From NCBI GenBank assembly GCA_036679405.1, contig JAVBVZ010000005.1:15020-79019 (forward strand): 64,000 bases of DNA, read 5' to 3'. Below the pieces are notes generated by a model. That model had not been told where the DNA came from and made no database searches. It saw nothing but the letters and a program-made list of their open reading frames with translations. The translations under genes and the position numbers were made by a program. Shown here piece after piece: positions 51,158 through 60,123 of this stretch (positions are counted from its first letter, which is position 1; each line of letters opens with the position of its first letter). This DNA comes from JAEYKI01 sp036679405. Its GTDB lineage: Bacteria; Bacillota; Clostridia; Christensenellales; Christensenellaceae.

Positions 51158-52183
51158 TTATTCCGCCAATTCTTTCGCTACATTGCCTATTTCCTTAGAC
51201 ATTCCTCTTTTGGCAATTAATATTGTATTTTCACGTTCCACAACAATTAAATTTTCCACACCAAGACAGACAATACGCTTATCACCATGAAGGTAACAAT
51301 TTCTTGTTTCCTTGGCAATCACCTGCCCGTTGCAGACGTTTCCGTTGTTGTCTTTTTCGTGTTCCTCATATAAACTGTCATATCCGCCTACATCGCTCCA
51401 TCCAAATTTTGAAGGGATACAGCATACCCTTTGTGTCTTTTCCATGATAGCATAATCAATCGAGATAGACGGGGATTCGCCAAACGCCTGCGCCACGCTG
51501 TCGTGATCTTCAGGGTCTATTCCTTCAAAGCTAGCATAGAGATCGGGAGAATGCTTTTCAAACTCTTCCAAAGCAGTCTTAACCCTAAATACAAACATAC
51601 CGCTGTTCCACATATAATTGCCCGCCTGAATGTATTGCTTTGCCGTTTTCAGATCCGGCTTTTCATGGAATTCCAGAACTTTCTTCACCGTCTGATTTGG
51701 CGTATAGATCATATCCTCAATTTCAATATATCCAAACCCCGTTTCAGGGCGGCTGGGCACAATGCCGAAAGTTACAATATTCCCATTTTCCGCCTCTGCA
51801 ACAGCTGCCTTAAGTCCTGATAAAAAAGCGTTTTCTTCTTTAATAATATGATCGGAAGGAGTCACCACCATAATGGCTTCTTTGCCATATTTCTTTGCCA
51901 TATACAGCGCAGCCCATAATATGCAGGGAGCCGTATTCTTTGCCATGGGTTCTATCAACATATTGATCTTCCCGTCAAACTGCTCATCCACAAGATTTTC
52001 GTAAACTGCACCGGTAATCACATATTGGTTTTGAACCGGAATTAATTTTTCCAGTCTTGCACTGGTATCCACCAGCAAACTGTTTTTTGAAAATAATTTT
52101 AAAAATTGTTTCGGGTACTTACTGTCACTTAAGGGCCATAAGCGGGTCCCTGCCCCGCCGGCAAGTATTACACAACTTATCAT
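51158..52183 (-). CDS. manC: Mannose-1-phosphate guanylyltransferase
   Basis: A 341-aa nucleotidyltransferase that makes GDP-mannose. The GTP-binding signature ILAGGAGTRLWPLSDSKYPKQF is split here at the start (LAGGAGTRLWPLS, then YPKQFLKLF). Further motifs are EPMAKNTAPCILWAA, VVTPSDHII, FGIVPSRPETGFGYIE, FHEKPDLKTAKQYI, YMWNSGMFVF and SIDYAIMEK. It lacks the C-terminal isomerase domain of bifunctional ManC proteins, and manA is encoded separately next door. Its Shine-Dalgarno GGAGG lies 28 nt before the ATG, unusually far; an in-frame stop rules out a longer start. Confidence 0.95.
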   Translation of the reverse strand: MISCVILAGGAGTRLWPLSDSKYPKQFLKLFSKNSLLVDTSARLEKLIPVQNQYVITGAVYENLVDEQFDGKINMLIEPMAKNTAPCILWAALYMAKKYGKEAIMVVTPSDHIIKEENAFLSGLKAAVAEAENGNIVTFGIVPSRPETGFGYIEIEDMIYTPNQTVKKVLEFHEKPDLKTAKQYIQAGNYMWNSGMFVFRVKTALEEFEKHSPDLYASFEGIDPEDHDSVAQAFGESPSISIDYAIMEKTQRVCCIPSKFGWSDVGGYDSLYEEHEKDNNGNVCNGQVIAKETRNCYLHGDKRIVCLGVENLIVVERENTILIAKRGMSKEIGNVAKELAE

Positions 52184-52275
52184 TTTGCTTTTATAGATCT
52201 GTTAAATCTACCCTCCTGCACACAGGCTATATTTTATCATATTTGAAACATTAATTGTAGTGTATGTATCATAAC

Positions 52276-53463
52276 CTATAGGCTTTCAATAAAATTCACT
52301 AACTTCTGTTTTATAATCGTGTATCTATAATTGTCATATACATATTTTTTTCCGTTTTGCGCCATCCCCTTCGCTAAATTTTTATTTGTTAATATAAAAT
52401 GAAGCGCCTGCTCAAAATCATATTTTTCATAAAAATAAAGACCTGCATTGCTTTTTTCCGCATGCGCCTTTAAAACAATACTCTGCCCGCGAAGAAGCAC
52501 CGGTACTCCGGCCGCCATCGATTCAAGGGTAACCAGGCTCAGACTTTCATATTTTGAAGCCAAAACGAGGGCGCTTGCCTGCTGCAAAAGGGCCTTTTTA
52601 GCTGACTCGTCAACAAATCCGATTGGCAGAAAGTCTTCCCCTTCCGGCAATTCCATATATACATTACCCGCCATTACAAGCTTCAGGTTTCCGGGATGCA
52701 TTTTTTTATAATACTGAAAACATTCAATTAAGTCCTCACAATTTTTAGTTTGGTCAATCCTTCCGATATAAAGGATATAACGGTCCTTTATACCAAACTG
52801 TCTGCAAATATCTATATCATTCATAAATTCTCTATGGTCAATATTGATTGGCGCACCAATCACCGTACTTGGTATACGATGATTTTTAAATTGGCTCTGT
52901 ACAAAATTTTTCTCTTCCTCTGTTAAATATATAAATGCTTTTGGTGCATTAAATTGCGCTTTAAAATAATTGCACCTGTTAAGAGCATCTTCATCATGGG
53001 CAGTTGGAATTAAAACTGATTTTTCAGGTGCCATCGGCAGGCCGAATGTTGTTGTATAATATAAATAGCCGGTAAAAACAATAAGCTTGAACTCCTGCTT
53101 ATGTTCTTTTAAGTATCTCAACAATTCAGGGCATTCAGGCCCTATGCTTCGAAGCCATTTTGCGCACAGATCAAATTCGTTATACGGATTACCAAACATC
53201 TGAATCGTTAGTTCGGCGCACACTTCTTTGTCTCTTTTTTGTACGCTTGAAAAACGCACAACCTCAACACCGTTTTCACGCGAAGCGCCTTCAGGAAAAA
53301 CATTTTCCCATGTGTTATAATCTAGAGCACACGATGTTAAAACCGTAATATCATAATCTTTTCTTAAAAGATCAACATACTGGGCACACAACGCCTCGCC
53401 TCCTCCGGAGATATCGGAGCTGTATCTTTGAACAACAAAACAGAGTTTCTTTTTTTTACTCAT
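52276..53463 (-). CDS. GT4-family glycosyltransferase (tandem paralogue 1)
   Basis: A 395-aa GT-B glycosyltransferase. The N-terminal KKKLCFVVQRYSSDISGGGEALCAQY and the C-terminal YILYIGRIDQTKNCEDLIECF, ALVLASKYESLSLVTLESMAAGVPVLL mark group 1 (GT4) enzymes; the ESLSLVTLE segment carries the two nucleotide-sugar Glu residues of the Ex7E motif. It is clearly related to the gene just upstream (shared FVVQRY, GYLYYTTT, PTAHDE, KAFIYLTEEEKNFVQ). The start ATG overlaps that gene's stop in the 8-nt string ATGAGTAA. It probably adds mannose or rhamnose residues in the glycan. Confidence 0.9.
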   Translation of the reverse strand: MSKKKKLCFVVQRYSSDISGGGEALCAQYVDLLRKDYDITVLTSCALDYNTWENVFPEGASRENGVEVVRFSSVQKRDKEVCAELTIQMFGNPYNEFDLCAKWLRSIGPECPELLRYLKEHKQEFKLIVFTGYLYYTTTFGLPMAPEKSVLIPTAHDEDALNRCNYFKAQFNAPKAFIYLTEEEKNFVQSQFKNHRIPSTVIGAPINIDHREFMNDIDICRQFGIKDRYILYIGRIDQTKNCEDLIECFQYYKKMHPGNLKLVMAGNVYMELPEGEDFLPIGFVDESAKKALLQQASALVLASKYESLSLVTLESMAAGVPVLLRGQSIVLKAHAEKSNAGLYFYEKYDFEQALHFILTNKNLAKGMAQNGKKYVYDNYRYTIIKQKLVNFIESL

Positions 53464-54667
53464 CAGCACAAACCTTTTCAACCAAATCACAAATTTTAGC
53501 GATAATAACATCCCATTTGTAATGCTTTTCTACAAACTTCTTTCCGTTTTCGCCGAATCTCTCTGAAATATCTTTTCTCTCTATGATTAGCCGCATAGCC
53601 GCAATAAAATCTTCTTGGTTATAAAAATAGAGACCGGCATCGCTCTTTTCCGCTTGGGCTTTTAAAACGGCGCAATGTGCATTCAAGAGCACAGGTACGC
53701 CCAAAGCCATCGCTTCCAAAACTACGATGCCCAAGCTTTCCTGCCTGGAAGGCAGCACAAGCGCCTTTGCATTTGCTATTGCTGCAAACTTAACCAAATC
53801 GCTTACAAAACCAAGTTCGATGATATCTTCCCTTTTCGGGACCGGCATCACGCCTTTCCCAACCAAAACAAGGTTCAAATTTTCCCTGTATTTTTTCTTA
53901 TAGGCATCAAAATATTCAAGAAGTTCATTGCACCCTTTTCCAGAATCAATACGCCCCACGTATACAATATAGTCGCCTTTAATATTATATTCTTTTTTAA
54001 AAGGCACTTGTTCGATTTCTTTTTCATCCGGCAAGTCGACCCCTGCGCCGGTAATGGCAAAAGGGATATGGGCATTGCTGAACTTCTTTTGAACAAATTT
54101 TTTTTCTTCCTCGGTTAAAAAAATAAAAGCTTTTGGCAATAAATATTGAACAGCATAATAGTCGCATGCGTGTATCGGAGTCTCGTCATGGGCTGTCGGA
54201 ATTAATATGGATTTATGAAGGACGTTCAGCATACAGGTTGTTGTACTGTAGTACAAGTATCCCATAAACAAAAACACCTCATAGTTATCCCTGTTATCAA
54301 TAATAAATTTGTTTAAGCCTGGGCAAATCGGTCCGTTTTGCTTAAGCCAGTCGGCACATTGCTCAAGATTGTTAAAATCACGCGAATAGAATTCACCCGT
54401 TATTTTCGTAAAGCATTCTACATCACGGGTTTTTTCCGTATAAAAACGGTGTACGGTAACGCCGCTAATCTTCTCGACACCCGGCTTATACTCATTCTTC
54501 CAAGTAATATAATCTTTCGCACAGGACGTTGCAACATCAACATCATAAAACGGGAGCAGCTTCTCTGCATATTGTTTGGTAAGAAGCTCTGCCCCGCCAT
54601 TCACTTCCTGTCCATATCGCTGCACAACAAAGCATATCTTTTTTTTTCGATCCATTTGTCTATTCAT
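53456..54667 (-). CDS. GT4-family glycosyltransferase (tandem paralogue 2)
   Basis: A 403-aa GT-B glycosyltransferase paralogous to the downstream gene. KKKICFVVQRYGQEVNGGAELLTKQYA is the start; the donor-binding half has YIVYVGRIDSGKGCNELLEYF, ALVLPSRQESLGIVVLEAMALGVPVLLN with the Ex7E pair. GYLYYSTTTCMLN and ILIPTAHDETPIHA are shared with the neighbour. It starts in an 8-nt overlap (ATGAATAG) with the stop of the double glycosyltransferase gene; a second ATG four codons on is possible. Sugar specificity cannot be read. Confidence 0.9.
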   Translation of the reverse strand: MNRQMDRKKKICFVVQRYGQEVNGGAELLTKQYAEKLLPFYDVDVATSCAKDYITWKNEYKPGVEKISGVTVHRFYTEKTRDVECFTKITGEFYSRDFNNLEQCADWLKQNGPICPGLNKFIIDNRDNYEVFLFMGYLYYSTTTCMLNVLHKSILIPTAHDETPIHACDYYAVQYLLPKAFIFLTEEEKKFVQKKFSNAHIPFAITGAGVDLPDEKEIEQVPFKKEYNIKGDYIVYVGRIDSGKGCNELLEYFDAYKKKYRENLNLVLVGKGVMPVPKREDIIELGFVSDLVKFAAIANAKALVLPSRQESLGIVVLEAMALGVPVLLNAHCAVLKAQAEKSDAGLYFYNQEDFIAAMRLIIERKDISERFGENGKKFVEKHYKWDVIIAKICDLVEKVCADE

Positions 54668-57311
54668 TTCGCAATGTGCTTTCTACATCAATTCCCTGAT
54701 GCCGCAAATCAGAATAGATGTTTTTCATAATAGCGCGGGTATTTACCTCTCCGTCATAGGAAGGCGGTTCAAAGTCGCTCTTGAGCGAACTGCAGACCTG
54801 ATCGTTATAAATATAAGATAATGTCTCCGATATGTTTGCAATTTCCGTCTCATTTACCAATCCTCGCGGCGCCAAATCATTCACATAAATTCTATACAAA
54901 ATCTGCTCATTGAGCGTGACAATATCTTCATCAAAAATATAATCATAGTACTCTTGAGCTATTTTGCGTATATCAAGATTTTCCTTGGCATAATTAAATG
55001 CATTTTGCCCAATTTGTTCTCTTAGATCCGGATGGTCTATTAAATTTTGAAGATTCTCCTGTATCTCATTCTCTTCATCCAAAATCCCGACTTTGATACA
55101 GCAATCATCATCGACTTCTGAAAAGGCCCCGATATCTGTAACAATTACCGGCTTTCCCGCCCCTAAAAGACGCATAAAGCTGGCAGACGTTTCCCCGTGG
55201 TATGGATAGCGAAGATTTACAGCAATATCAGAAATCTTCATAAAATCCACAAATTCTTCCAAATCTACAAACCCTTTTATAACAACCTTGTCCGCAAGCT
55301 CATTCTCCCGGATAATTTGCATGGCTTCTTCCCTAATATCATCGTGCAGACAGCCCACAATATAATACTTCATTTTTGTATCCGGATTTTTCAAATGCGC
55401 AATTGCCTTCAGTGTCTGAATAATCCTTTTGGATATTGTGGCATGTCCAAAGGAAGCGATCACCAATTCATCTTCATGTATTCCATATTTTCTCCGAAGA
55501 GACTGCTTGTTTTGCTGATTTAAAATGGTTGCATAGATGTCAATTTTTTTAATAGGATAGCCAATATTTTTTTTGAGAAGCCTGCTTCTCGCATAGTCGC
55601 TGTGTACAATAATTTTCTTGGCAGGATCGGCAATAAAACGGTTCGCCTCAATCGCATTCATTATTTCAGGAGTCACTTTGTTTTCAAAAACTGCATTGAC
55701 ATATTCGTCTATATTGTCCAGTTCAAGCCGCATATATTCCCGAAAATCTTCCAGCGGTAACTCTCCAGATTTTGCGCAAGAATATAAAACAACGTGATAG
55801 TTAACATCATGGATAACGACCACTCCGGGATATTTTTTTATATACGGAAGCATATATAAATGGTACGGACTATTTCCCATTTGATATATGACCGCCGCAT
55901 AATCGCTTGATTTCTCGGCAAAAAGCTCATGATTATATACCGATACATTCGGCGGGAAAACAACATTGCTTTCATAACCATCGTCAATAAAAACATCAAT
56001 ATCGCACTTGTTGCTCAAAGCTCTTATAATATCTTCACTGTAGTCCGATATGCCGGATTCAATTGGGTTAAGGGGTGTAAAAAAAGCAATCCCGGTATTT
56101 TTTACAACCTGCTTTGTTTCTTTTGCAGTCAGGCCTGAAATCGCCTTTAACGCACGGCTGGCAACTGTTTTCCATTGATACATATCCAACTTTTTTTGTA
56201 TTGCCTCCGCAAAACCCGAATAATCTGTTTGCGTAAGGGCTCGTATCATTCCGTTTGTAATGTCATCAACGTCAAAAGGATCCACCAATAAAGCTGCGTC
56301 CTTTGCAATTTCGCCCAAACTGGAATTTTGGGAGGTGAGCACCGGTGTCCCGCATTTAAAAGCTTCCGCTACAGGCAGGCCGAATCCCTCATACTGCGAT
56401 GTAAAGACAAGCAACTCTGCCAAATTATAAAACATCACAAGATCGTCAAGCGGAATATGATTACACACTAAGACGTTATTTCCAATATTTTCTTCTTGGC
56501 ATATTTCAAGAAGCATCTTTTTATATTCTTCATTGGCAATACCCGTAACCAAAAACAAATACTGTGTTTTAAGCGTCTCAGGCAGCTTTGCATAGGCACG
56601 AAGGGTTCCAGGCACATTCTTTCTAAAATCAGCCCCACCCGGGAAAACCATAAATTTTTGTTTTATCCCATACCTGCTTAAAAAATCTTTTTTTTGTTTT
56701 TCCGTAATTTCTTTTTTGCAAAAGTCGCTTCCAACTCCGGAATAGATCGTCTGAATTCTATTTTCCGGGATACTTAAATGCTGCATCAAATCATTTTTTA
56801 CACTGTCGGAAATGGCCAACAACAGATCGGCATGCTTTATAAATTCTATGGTATGCATATACCATTTTTTCAACGCCGGTTCTTTAAGGTAATCTTTGCT
56901 GAAAATGTACGGAATCAAATCATACATAATGACAACTAAATTAACATCTTCAAACCATTCCGTACAATAGCACATGAGTTCATCAAACGCTGAAGAAATC
57001 AAAAATGTATCTATTTTATTTTTTTTAATGAACGTCTTTATAACACTTTTCCAGATTTTATCGTATCCATTATCCCAAACGGTTCTGTGAGCAAGCAAAT
57101 AGTTCCCTTCTCCGGAATAAAACGAACAATAATGTACGTTTGAGGGCAGTTCTTCCTTTTCCAATATACATTCGTCATAACAATTAAATATGAAATACTG
57201 GTTTTCTGTATCCTGCTCAAATATCTCCCGTATCAAATTTAAAGAATAAACACCCATGCCTCTTATGCGAGACGGTGTCGCAATGGATTGTATGTCAATG
57301 GCAATATTCAT
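54660..57311 (-). CDS. Fused double GT4 glycosyltransferase
   Basis: An 883-aa protein with two complete GT-B units. The first (1 to about 400) has AIDIQSIATPSRIRGMGVYSLNL and FTSQYEGFGLPVAEAFKCGTPVL. The second (about 410-835) begins with GIAFFTPLNPIESGISDYSEDI and has FGHATISKRIIQTLKAI, VIKGFVDLEEFVDFMKISDI and YPYHGETSASFMRLLGAGKPVI. A third short tail (about 840-883) is acidic. Fusions of this kind are found in O-antigen/rhamnan loci where two linkages are made by one chain. GGGGAG precedes the start. It is 3 nt after the FkbM-type gene. Confidence 0.92.
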   Translation of the reverse strand: MNIAIDIQSIATPSRIRGMGVYSLNLIREIFEQDTENQYFIFNCYDECILEKEELPSNVHYCSFYSGEGNYLLAHRTVWDNGYDKIWKSVIKTFIKKNKIDTFLISSAFDELMCYCTEWFEDVNLVVIMYDLIPYIFSKDYLKEPALKKWYMHTIEFIKHADLLLAISDSVKNDLMQHLSIPENRIQTIYSGVGSDFCKKEITEKQKKDFLSRYGIKQKFMVFPGGADFRKNVPGTLRAYAKLPETLKTQYLFLVTGIANEEYKKMLLEICQEENIGNNVLVCNHIPLDDLVMFYNLAELLVFTSQYEGFGLPVAEAFKCGTPVLTSQNSSLGEIAKDAALLVDPFDVDDITNGMIRALTQTDYSGFAEAIQKKLDMYQWKTVASRALKAISGLTAKETKQVVKNTGIAFFTPLNPIESGISDYSEDIIRALSNKCDIDVFIDDGYESNVVFPPNVSVYNHELFAEKSSDYAAVIYQMGNSPYHLYMLPYIKKYPGVVVIHDVNYHVVLYSCAKSGELPLEDFREYMRLELDNIDEYVNAVFENKVTPEIMNAIEANRFIADPAKKIIVHSDYARSRLLKKNIGYPIKKIDIYATILNQQNKQSLRRKYGIHEDELVIASFGHATISKRIIQTLKAIAHLKNPDTKMKYYIVGCLHDDIREEAMQIIRENELADKVVIKGFVDLEEFVDFMKISDIAVNLRYPYHGETSASFMRLLGAGKPVIVTDIGAFSEVDDDCCIKVGILDEENEIQENLQNLIDHPDLREQIGQNAFNYAKENLDIRKIAQEYYDYIFDEDIVTLNEQILYRIYVNDLAPRGLVNETEIANISETLSYIYNDQVCSSLKSDFEPPSYDGEVNTRAIMKNIYSDLRHQGIDVESTLRNE

Positions 57312-57314
57312 GCG

Positions 57315-58724
57315 CTATCTCCCCGATGCTGTTTTTGTTTGTTTCGCATCTATAAAAATACTGTTGATTCCCGTAAAAGCATACTCCTCATAGCCGTTCT
57401 CCACAAGCAACTGAAAAAGAGTGTTGTTCTTGCTTTTATGTGTTAACGCAACCCCATAACTTATCATCTCGGCCACAATAAACATAGGCCTGCACTCGCT
57501 AAAATCAATCGAATTGATGATTTCTATTTCTTTTCCTTCAATATCTATATTAAGAATCGTTGGCGGAAGTTTCATATGCTCTTTAATGATATCCATCACT
57601 GTTATTGTTTCAACTTCAACGGTATCAATGATTTTAAGCGCCGGATTAGCTGCGCAAAAATCCATAGCAGCCTGATGATCAGGGGTAGATAGCCCATCGC
57701 CATTTAAGATATAAAATTTAACCTTTTTTCCGGACGTTGTATCAATACACTTATTTAAAACAATGTCCCTGTGACGCACATTTCTAAGTTCAGGAATCAG
57801 CTTTGGGTTTGCTTCCACCAAAACCCCTTTTGCGCCTTTCGAATAAAAATAATACGTATTGCTAAGATCCATTGCATGATTCGCGCCTAAATCAAGATAT
57901 GTAACGCTTTCCGCCGGGATACCCATTGCTCTTAAAAGATAACTTAGAATCGTATCCTCCCCGGATTGCGAATAACTCATTTTAATAAATGAAACGTCCT
58001 TGTTATACTGGTCCAAATCTTTTTGTGCGCTCAACATATCCTGCATGTCAACAGAACCGTTTTGGGTATATAAATCCATAATGGATTGAAGCTTGATATC
58101 CAGCTTTTCCAAACGGCCCATTTCCTCAAATCGGTTTGTTTTAATCTGAAGTCCTATATCCTGCCGCATTTCGGATTCGATAACATCCACTTTTCTTACA
58201 ATTTGTTCCAATTGTTGCTCACAATCTTTTTTCGTTTGATTCAATTTCATTTCAAAATCTTGTTGTGTATGATTCAATTCGGTCTTAAAATTCTGTTGGG
58301 CAAAATCCAATTGCTCATTCAGCCGAACGCCATCTTTTTTTTGCATATAAGCGTCATGATTAAACTGGTTGTTTTTCTGCGCCAAAAGCATCTGTTTCAA
58401 TACTGCATTGGCTGCCATTACATTATAATTTGTCTGCTGTTCAACAATTGGGCCTATCAGCCACGCCAAAGACTTCCTGATTGCTTTTTTGAACGCAACA
58501 ATCGCTCTTCCCACTACTCTCTTATTGGATGAAACCGGTTTATAATACGCAATCGCCTTATATTTTTCCATTTCATCAATATAACTTTTAAGCTCAATAA
58601 AATCCTGACTCATCAACGCATTGGCCAGGACATTACTCCCTGCATATTGATTGCTCAGATTGTCTTTCATGGCCATAAATTTTTCAAAAATAATTTTTTG
58701 TTCAATAGAATTGATATTTGGCAT
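57315..58724 (-). CDS. FkbM-type methyltransferase with long N-terminal coiled coil
   Basis: A 469-aa two-part protein. Residues about 1-120 are helical and basic; about 130-222 form a predicted coiled coil that contains three 11-residue repeats (LDFAQQNFKTE, LNHTQQDFEMK, LNQTKKDCEQQ). The C-terminal part (about 250-465) is an FkbM methyltransferase with SYSQSGEDTILSYLL, the SAM site YLDLGANHAMDLSNTYYF, VEANPKLIPELR and ILNIDIEGKEIEIINSI. FkbM enzymes O-methylate sugars or similar. ATG at 58724 has AGGA 11 nt upstream; a longer frame overlaps the ATPase gene. Its place beside the exporter suggests it caps the chain. Confidence 0.85.
   Translation of the reverse strand: MPNINSIEQKIIFEKFMAMKDNLSNQYAGSNVLANALMSQDFIELKSYIDEMEKYKAIAYYKPVSSNKRVVGRAIVAFKKAIRKSLAWLIGPIVEQQTNYNVMAANAVLKQMLLAQKNNQFNHDAYMQKKDGVRLNEQLDFAQQNFKTELNHTQQDFEMKLNQTKKDCEQQLEQIVRKVDVIESEMRQDIGLQIKTNRFEEMGRLEKLDIKLQSIMDLYTQNGSVDMQDMLSAQKDLDQYNKDVSFIKMSYSQSGEDTILSYLLRAMGIPAESVTYLDLGANHAMDLSNTYYFYSKGAKGVLVEANPKLIPELRNVRHRDIVLNKCIDTTSGKKVKFYILNGDGLSTPDHQAAMDFCAANPALKIIDTVEVETITVMDIIKEHMKLPPTILNIDIEGKEIEIINSIDFSECRPMFIVAEMISYGVALTHKSKNNTLFQLLVENGYEEYAFTGINSIFIDAKQTKTASGR
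58212..58310 (-). repeat. Three 33-nt imperfect repeats encoding an 11-residue coiled-coil unit
   Basis: Each unit encodes Leu-(Asn/Asp)-x-x-(Gln/Lys)-(Gln/Lys)-(Asp/Asn)-x-(Glu/Lys)-x-(Glu/Lys/Gln). The hendecad period fits a straight coiled coil. The units lie in the middle of the methyltransferase gene's coiled-coil region. Confidence 0.75.
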
Positions 58725-58741
58725 TCTAAAAAAGATCCTTT

Positions 58742-60109
58742 CTATTTCTCCGTATCCGGCAATACCCAATTATGCTCCATACTAAAAAGTCCAACAGAAC
58801 GGTCTTCAGATATAACGGTAAAATCCGAATAATGTCTTATAAAATCCAGCGGCGTTCCGTTTTCATCTACCACCGCCACATTCAGTTTATAATCTCCGGA
58901 CAGCAACGGAAGCTTTTGAATATTATAAGTTACAACACCTTCCCCCGGCAATTCCGTTAAATAAATCCCATCAAGGTTCGTATTATTACCATAGCATACA
59001 ACATCATCTGTTGTATAAAACCCCATTCCAAACATGTAACCTTTGCATTTATGGTGGACCTTATAATGAATTTTGATCTCCGCATGCTCGCCACCGCGCA
59101 GAATGCTTGTTTTTTCTCCATTATGATTGATAAAATATGCTTCTAAAATTTCAACAGCTTTTGTCCCAAAGCGATTGGCTTCATGCTCGGCAGGGACTTC
59201 TTCTTCCTCGCATTGAACAGGTTGTTCTGTATCTGCAGAGCAGTGTTCTTCATCTGCAACGCAGGTGTTTTCCTCGGGTATCGTCTCCTCTGCAGAAGAT
59301 TGTTCTTCTAAAACAACCTGCTCTGTACATTTTTGCTGCTCGCTCTCCCTTTTTTCTTCTGCCACCAACTGTTTGATTTGCTTTTCATTCATATACTTCC
59401 GGTAAGCATCAACTGTTTTAATCGGAAGATCGTCTACCATTATTCTTCCTTCATTGACCCAAATAGCGCGGTTGCAAAACTTTTCCACCACGCTCGAATC
59501 ATGCGTAACAATAACAATCGTAATTCCTTTTTCTTTTAACTTGTTAAGCTTTTTATAACATTTCGTCTGAAAATTAGTATCCCCGACCGCTAAAATCTCA
59601 TCAATCAATAAAATATCGGCATCAACGTTTATTGCCACGGAAAACGCAAGACGCATATACATACCGGAAGAATAAGTCCTAACGGGATTATCAATAAATT
59701 CTTCCAATTCCGAAAAGCTGATAATGCTGTCAAGACGCCTGTCTATTTCTTTTTTTGACAATCCAAAAATCGATGCGTTCGTATAAATATTTTCTCTACC
59801 TGAAAGGTCCTGATGGAATCCTGCTCCCAACTCCAGCAAGCTGGATACTCGGCCATTAACCTGCAGGGTTCCTTGTTCAGGATAGTATATACGCGTCATA
59901 AGCTTTAAAAGCGTACTTTTTCCACAGCCATTTTCACCAATGAGCCCTACAACCTCTCCTTTTTTGATTGTGAGATCAATATTATTTAAAACCAAATGCC
60001 GGTGATATGATCTGCGCTTCCGGTGAATCACCTTTTCCTTTAAGGTCACCGCGCGGTCACCATATATTTTAAAACTCTTGCATAAATTTTCAATAACAAT
60101 AACATCCAT
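58742..60109 (-). CDS. Polysaccharide ABC exporter ATPase (Wzt-like) with C-terminal glycan-recognition domain
   Basis: A 455-aa ATPase. The NBD (1 to about 245) has Walker A GENGCGKSTLL at 58-68, the Q-loop region ELGAGFHQDLSGRENI, signature YSSGMYMRLAFS and Walker B ILLIDEILAVGD, typical of TagH/RfbE/Wzt exporters. A Glu/Gln/Ser-rich linker (about 255-315) joins a C-terminal beta-sandwich domain (about 320-440) with GEHAEIKIHYKVHHKC, MFGMGFYTTDDVVCYGNNT and LLSGDYKLNVAVVDENG, the Wzt_C type that binds the modified end of the chain. It lies 14 nt after the permease gene. Confidence 0.94.
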   Translation of the reverse strand: MDVIVIENLCKSFKIYGDRAVTLKEKVIHRKRRSYHRHLVLNNIDLTIKKGEVVGLIGENGCGKSTLLKLMTRIYYPEQGTLQVNGRVSSLLELGAGFHQDLSGRENIYTNASIFGLSKKEIDRRLDSIISFSELEEFIDNPVRTYSSGMYMRLAFSVAINVDADILLIDEILAVGDTNFQTKCYKKLNKLKEKGITIVIVTHDSSVVEKFCNRAIWVNEGRIMVDDLPIKTVDAYRKYMNEKQIKQLVAEEKRESEQQKCTEQVVLEEQSSAEETIPEENTCVADEEHCSADTEQPVQCEEEEVPAEHEANRFGTKAVEILEAYFINHNGEKTSILRGGEHAEIKIHYKVHHKCKGYMFGMGFYTTDDVVCYGNNTNLDGIYLTELPGEGVVTYNIQKLPLLSGDYKLNVAVVDENGTPLDFIRHYSDFTVISEDRSVGLFSMEHNWVLPDTEK

Positions 60110-60123
60110 GTATCGCGGCCCTC

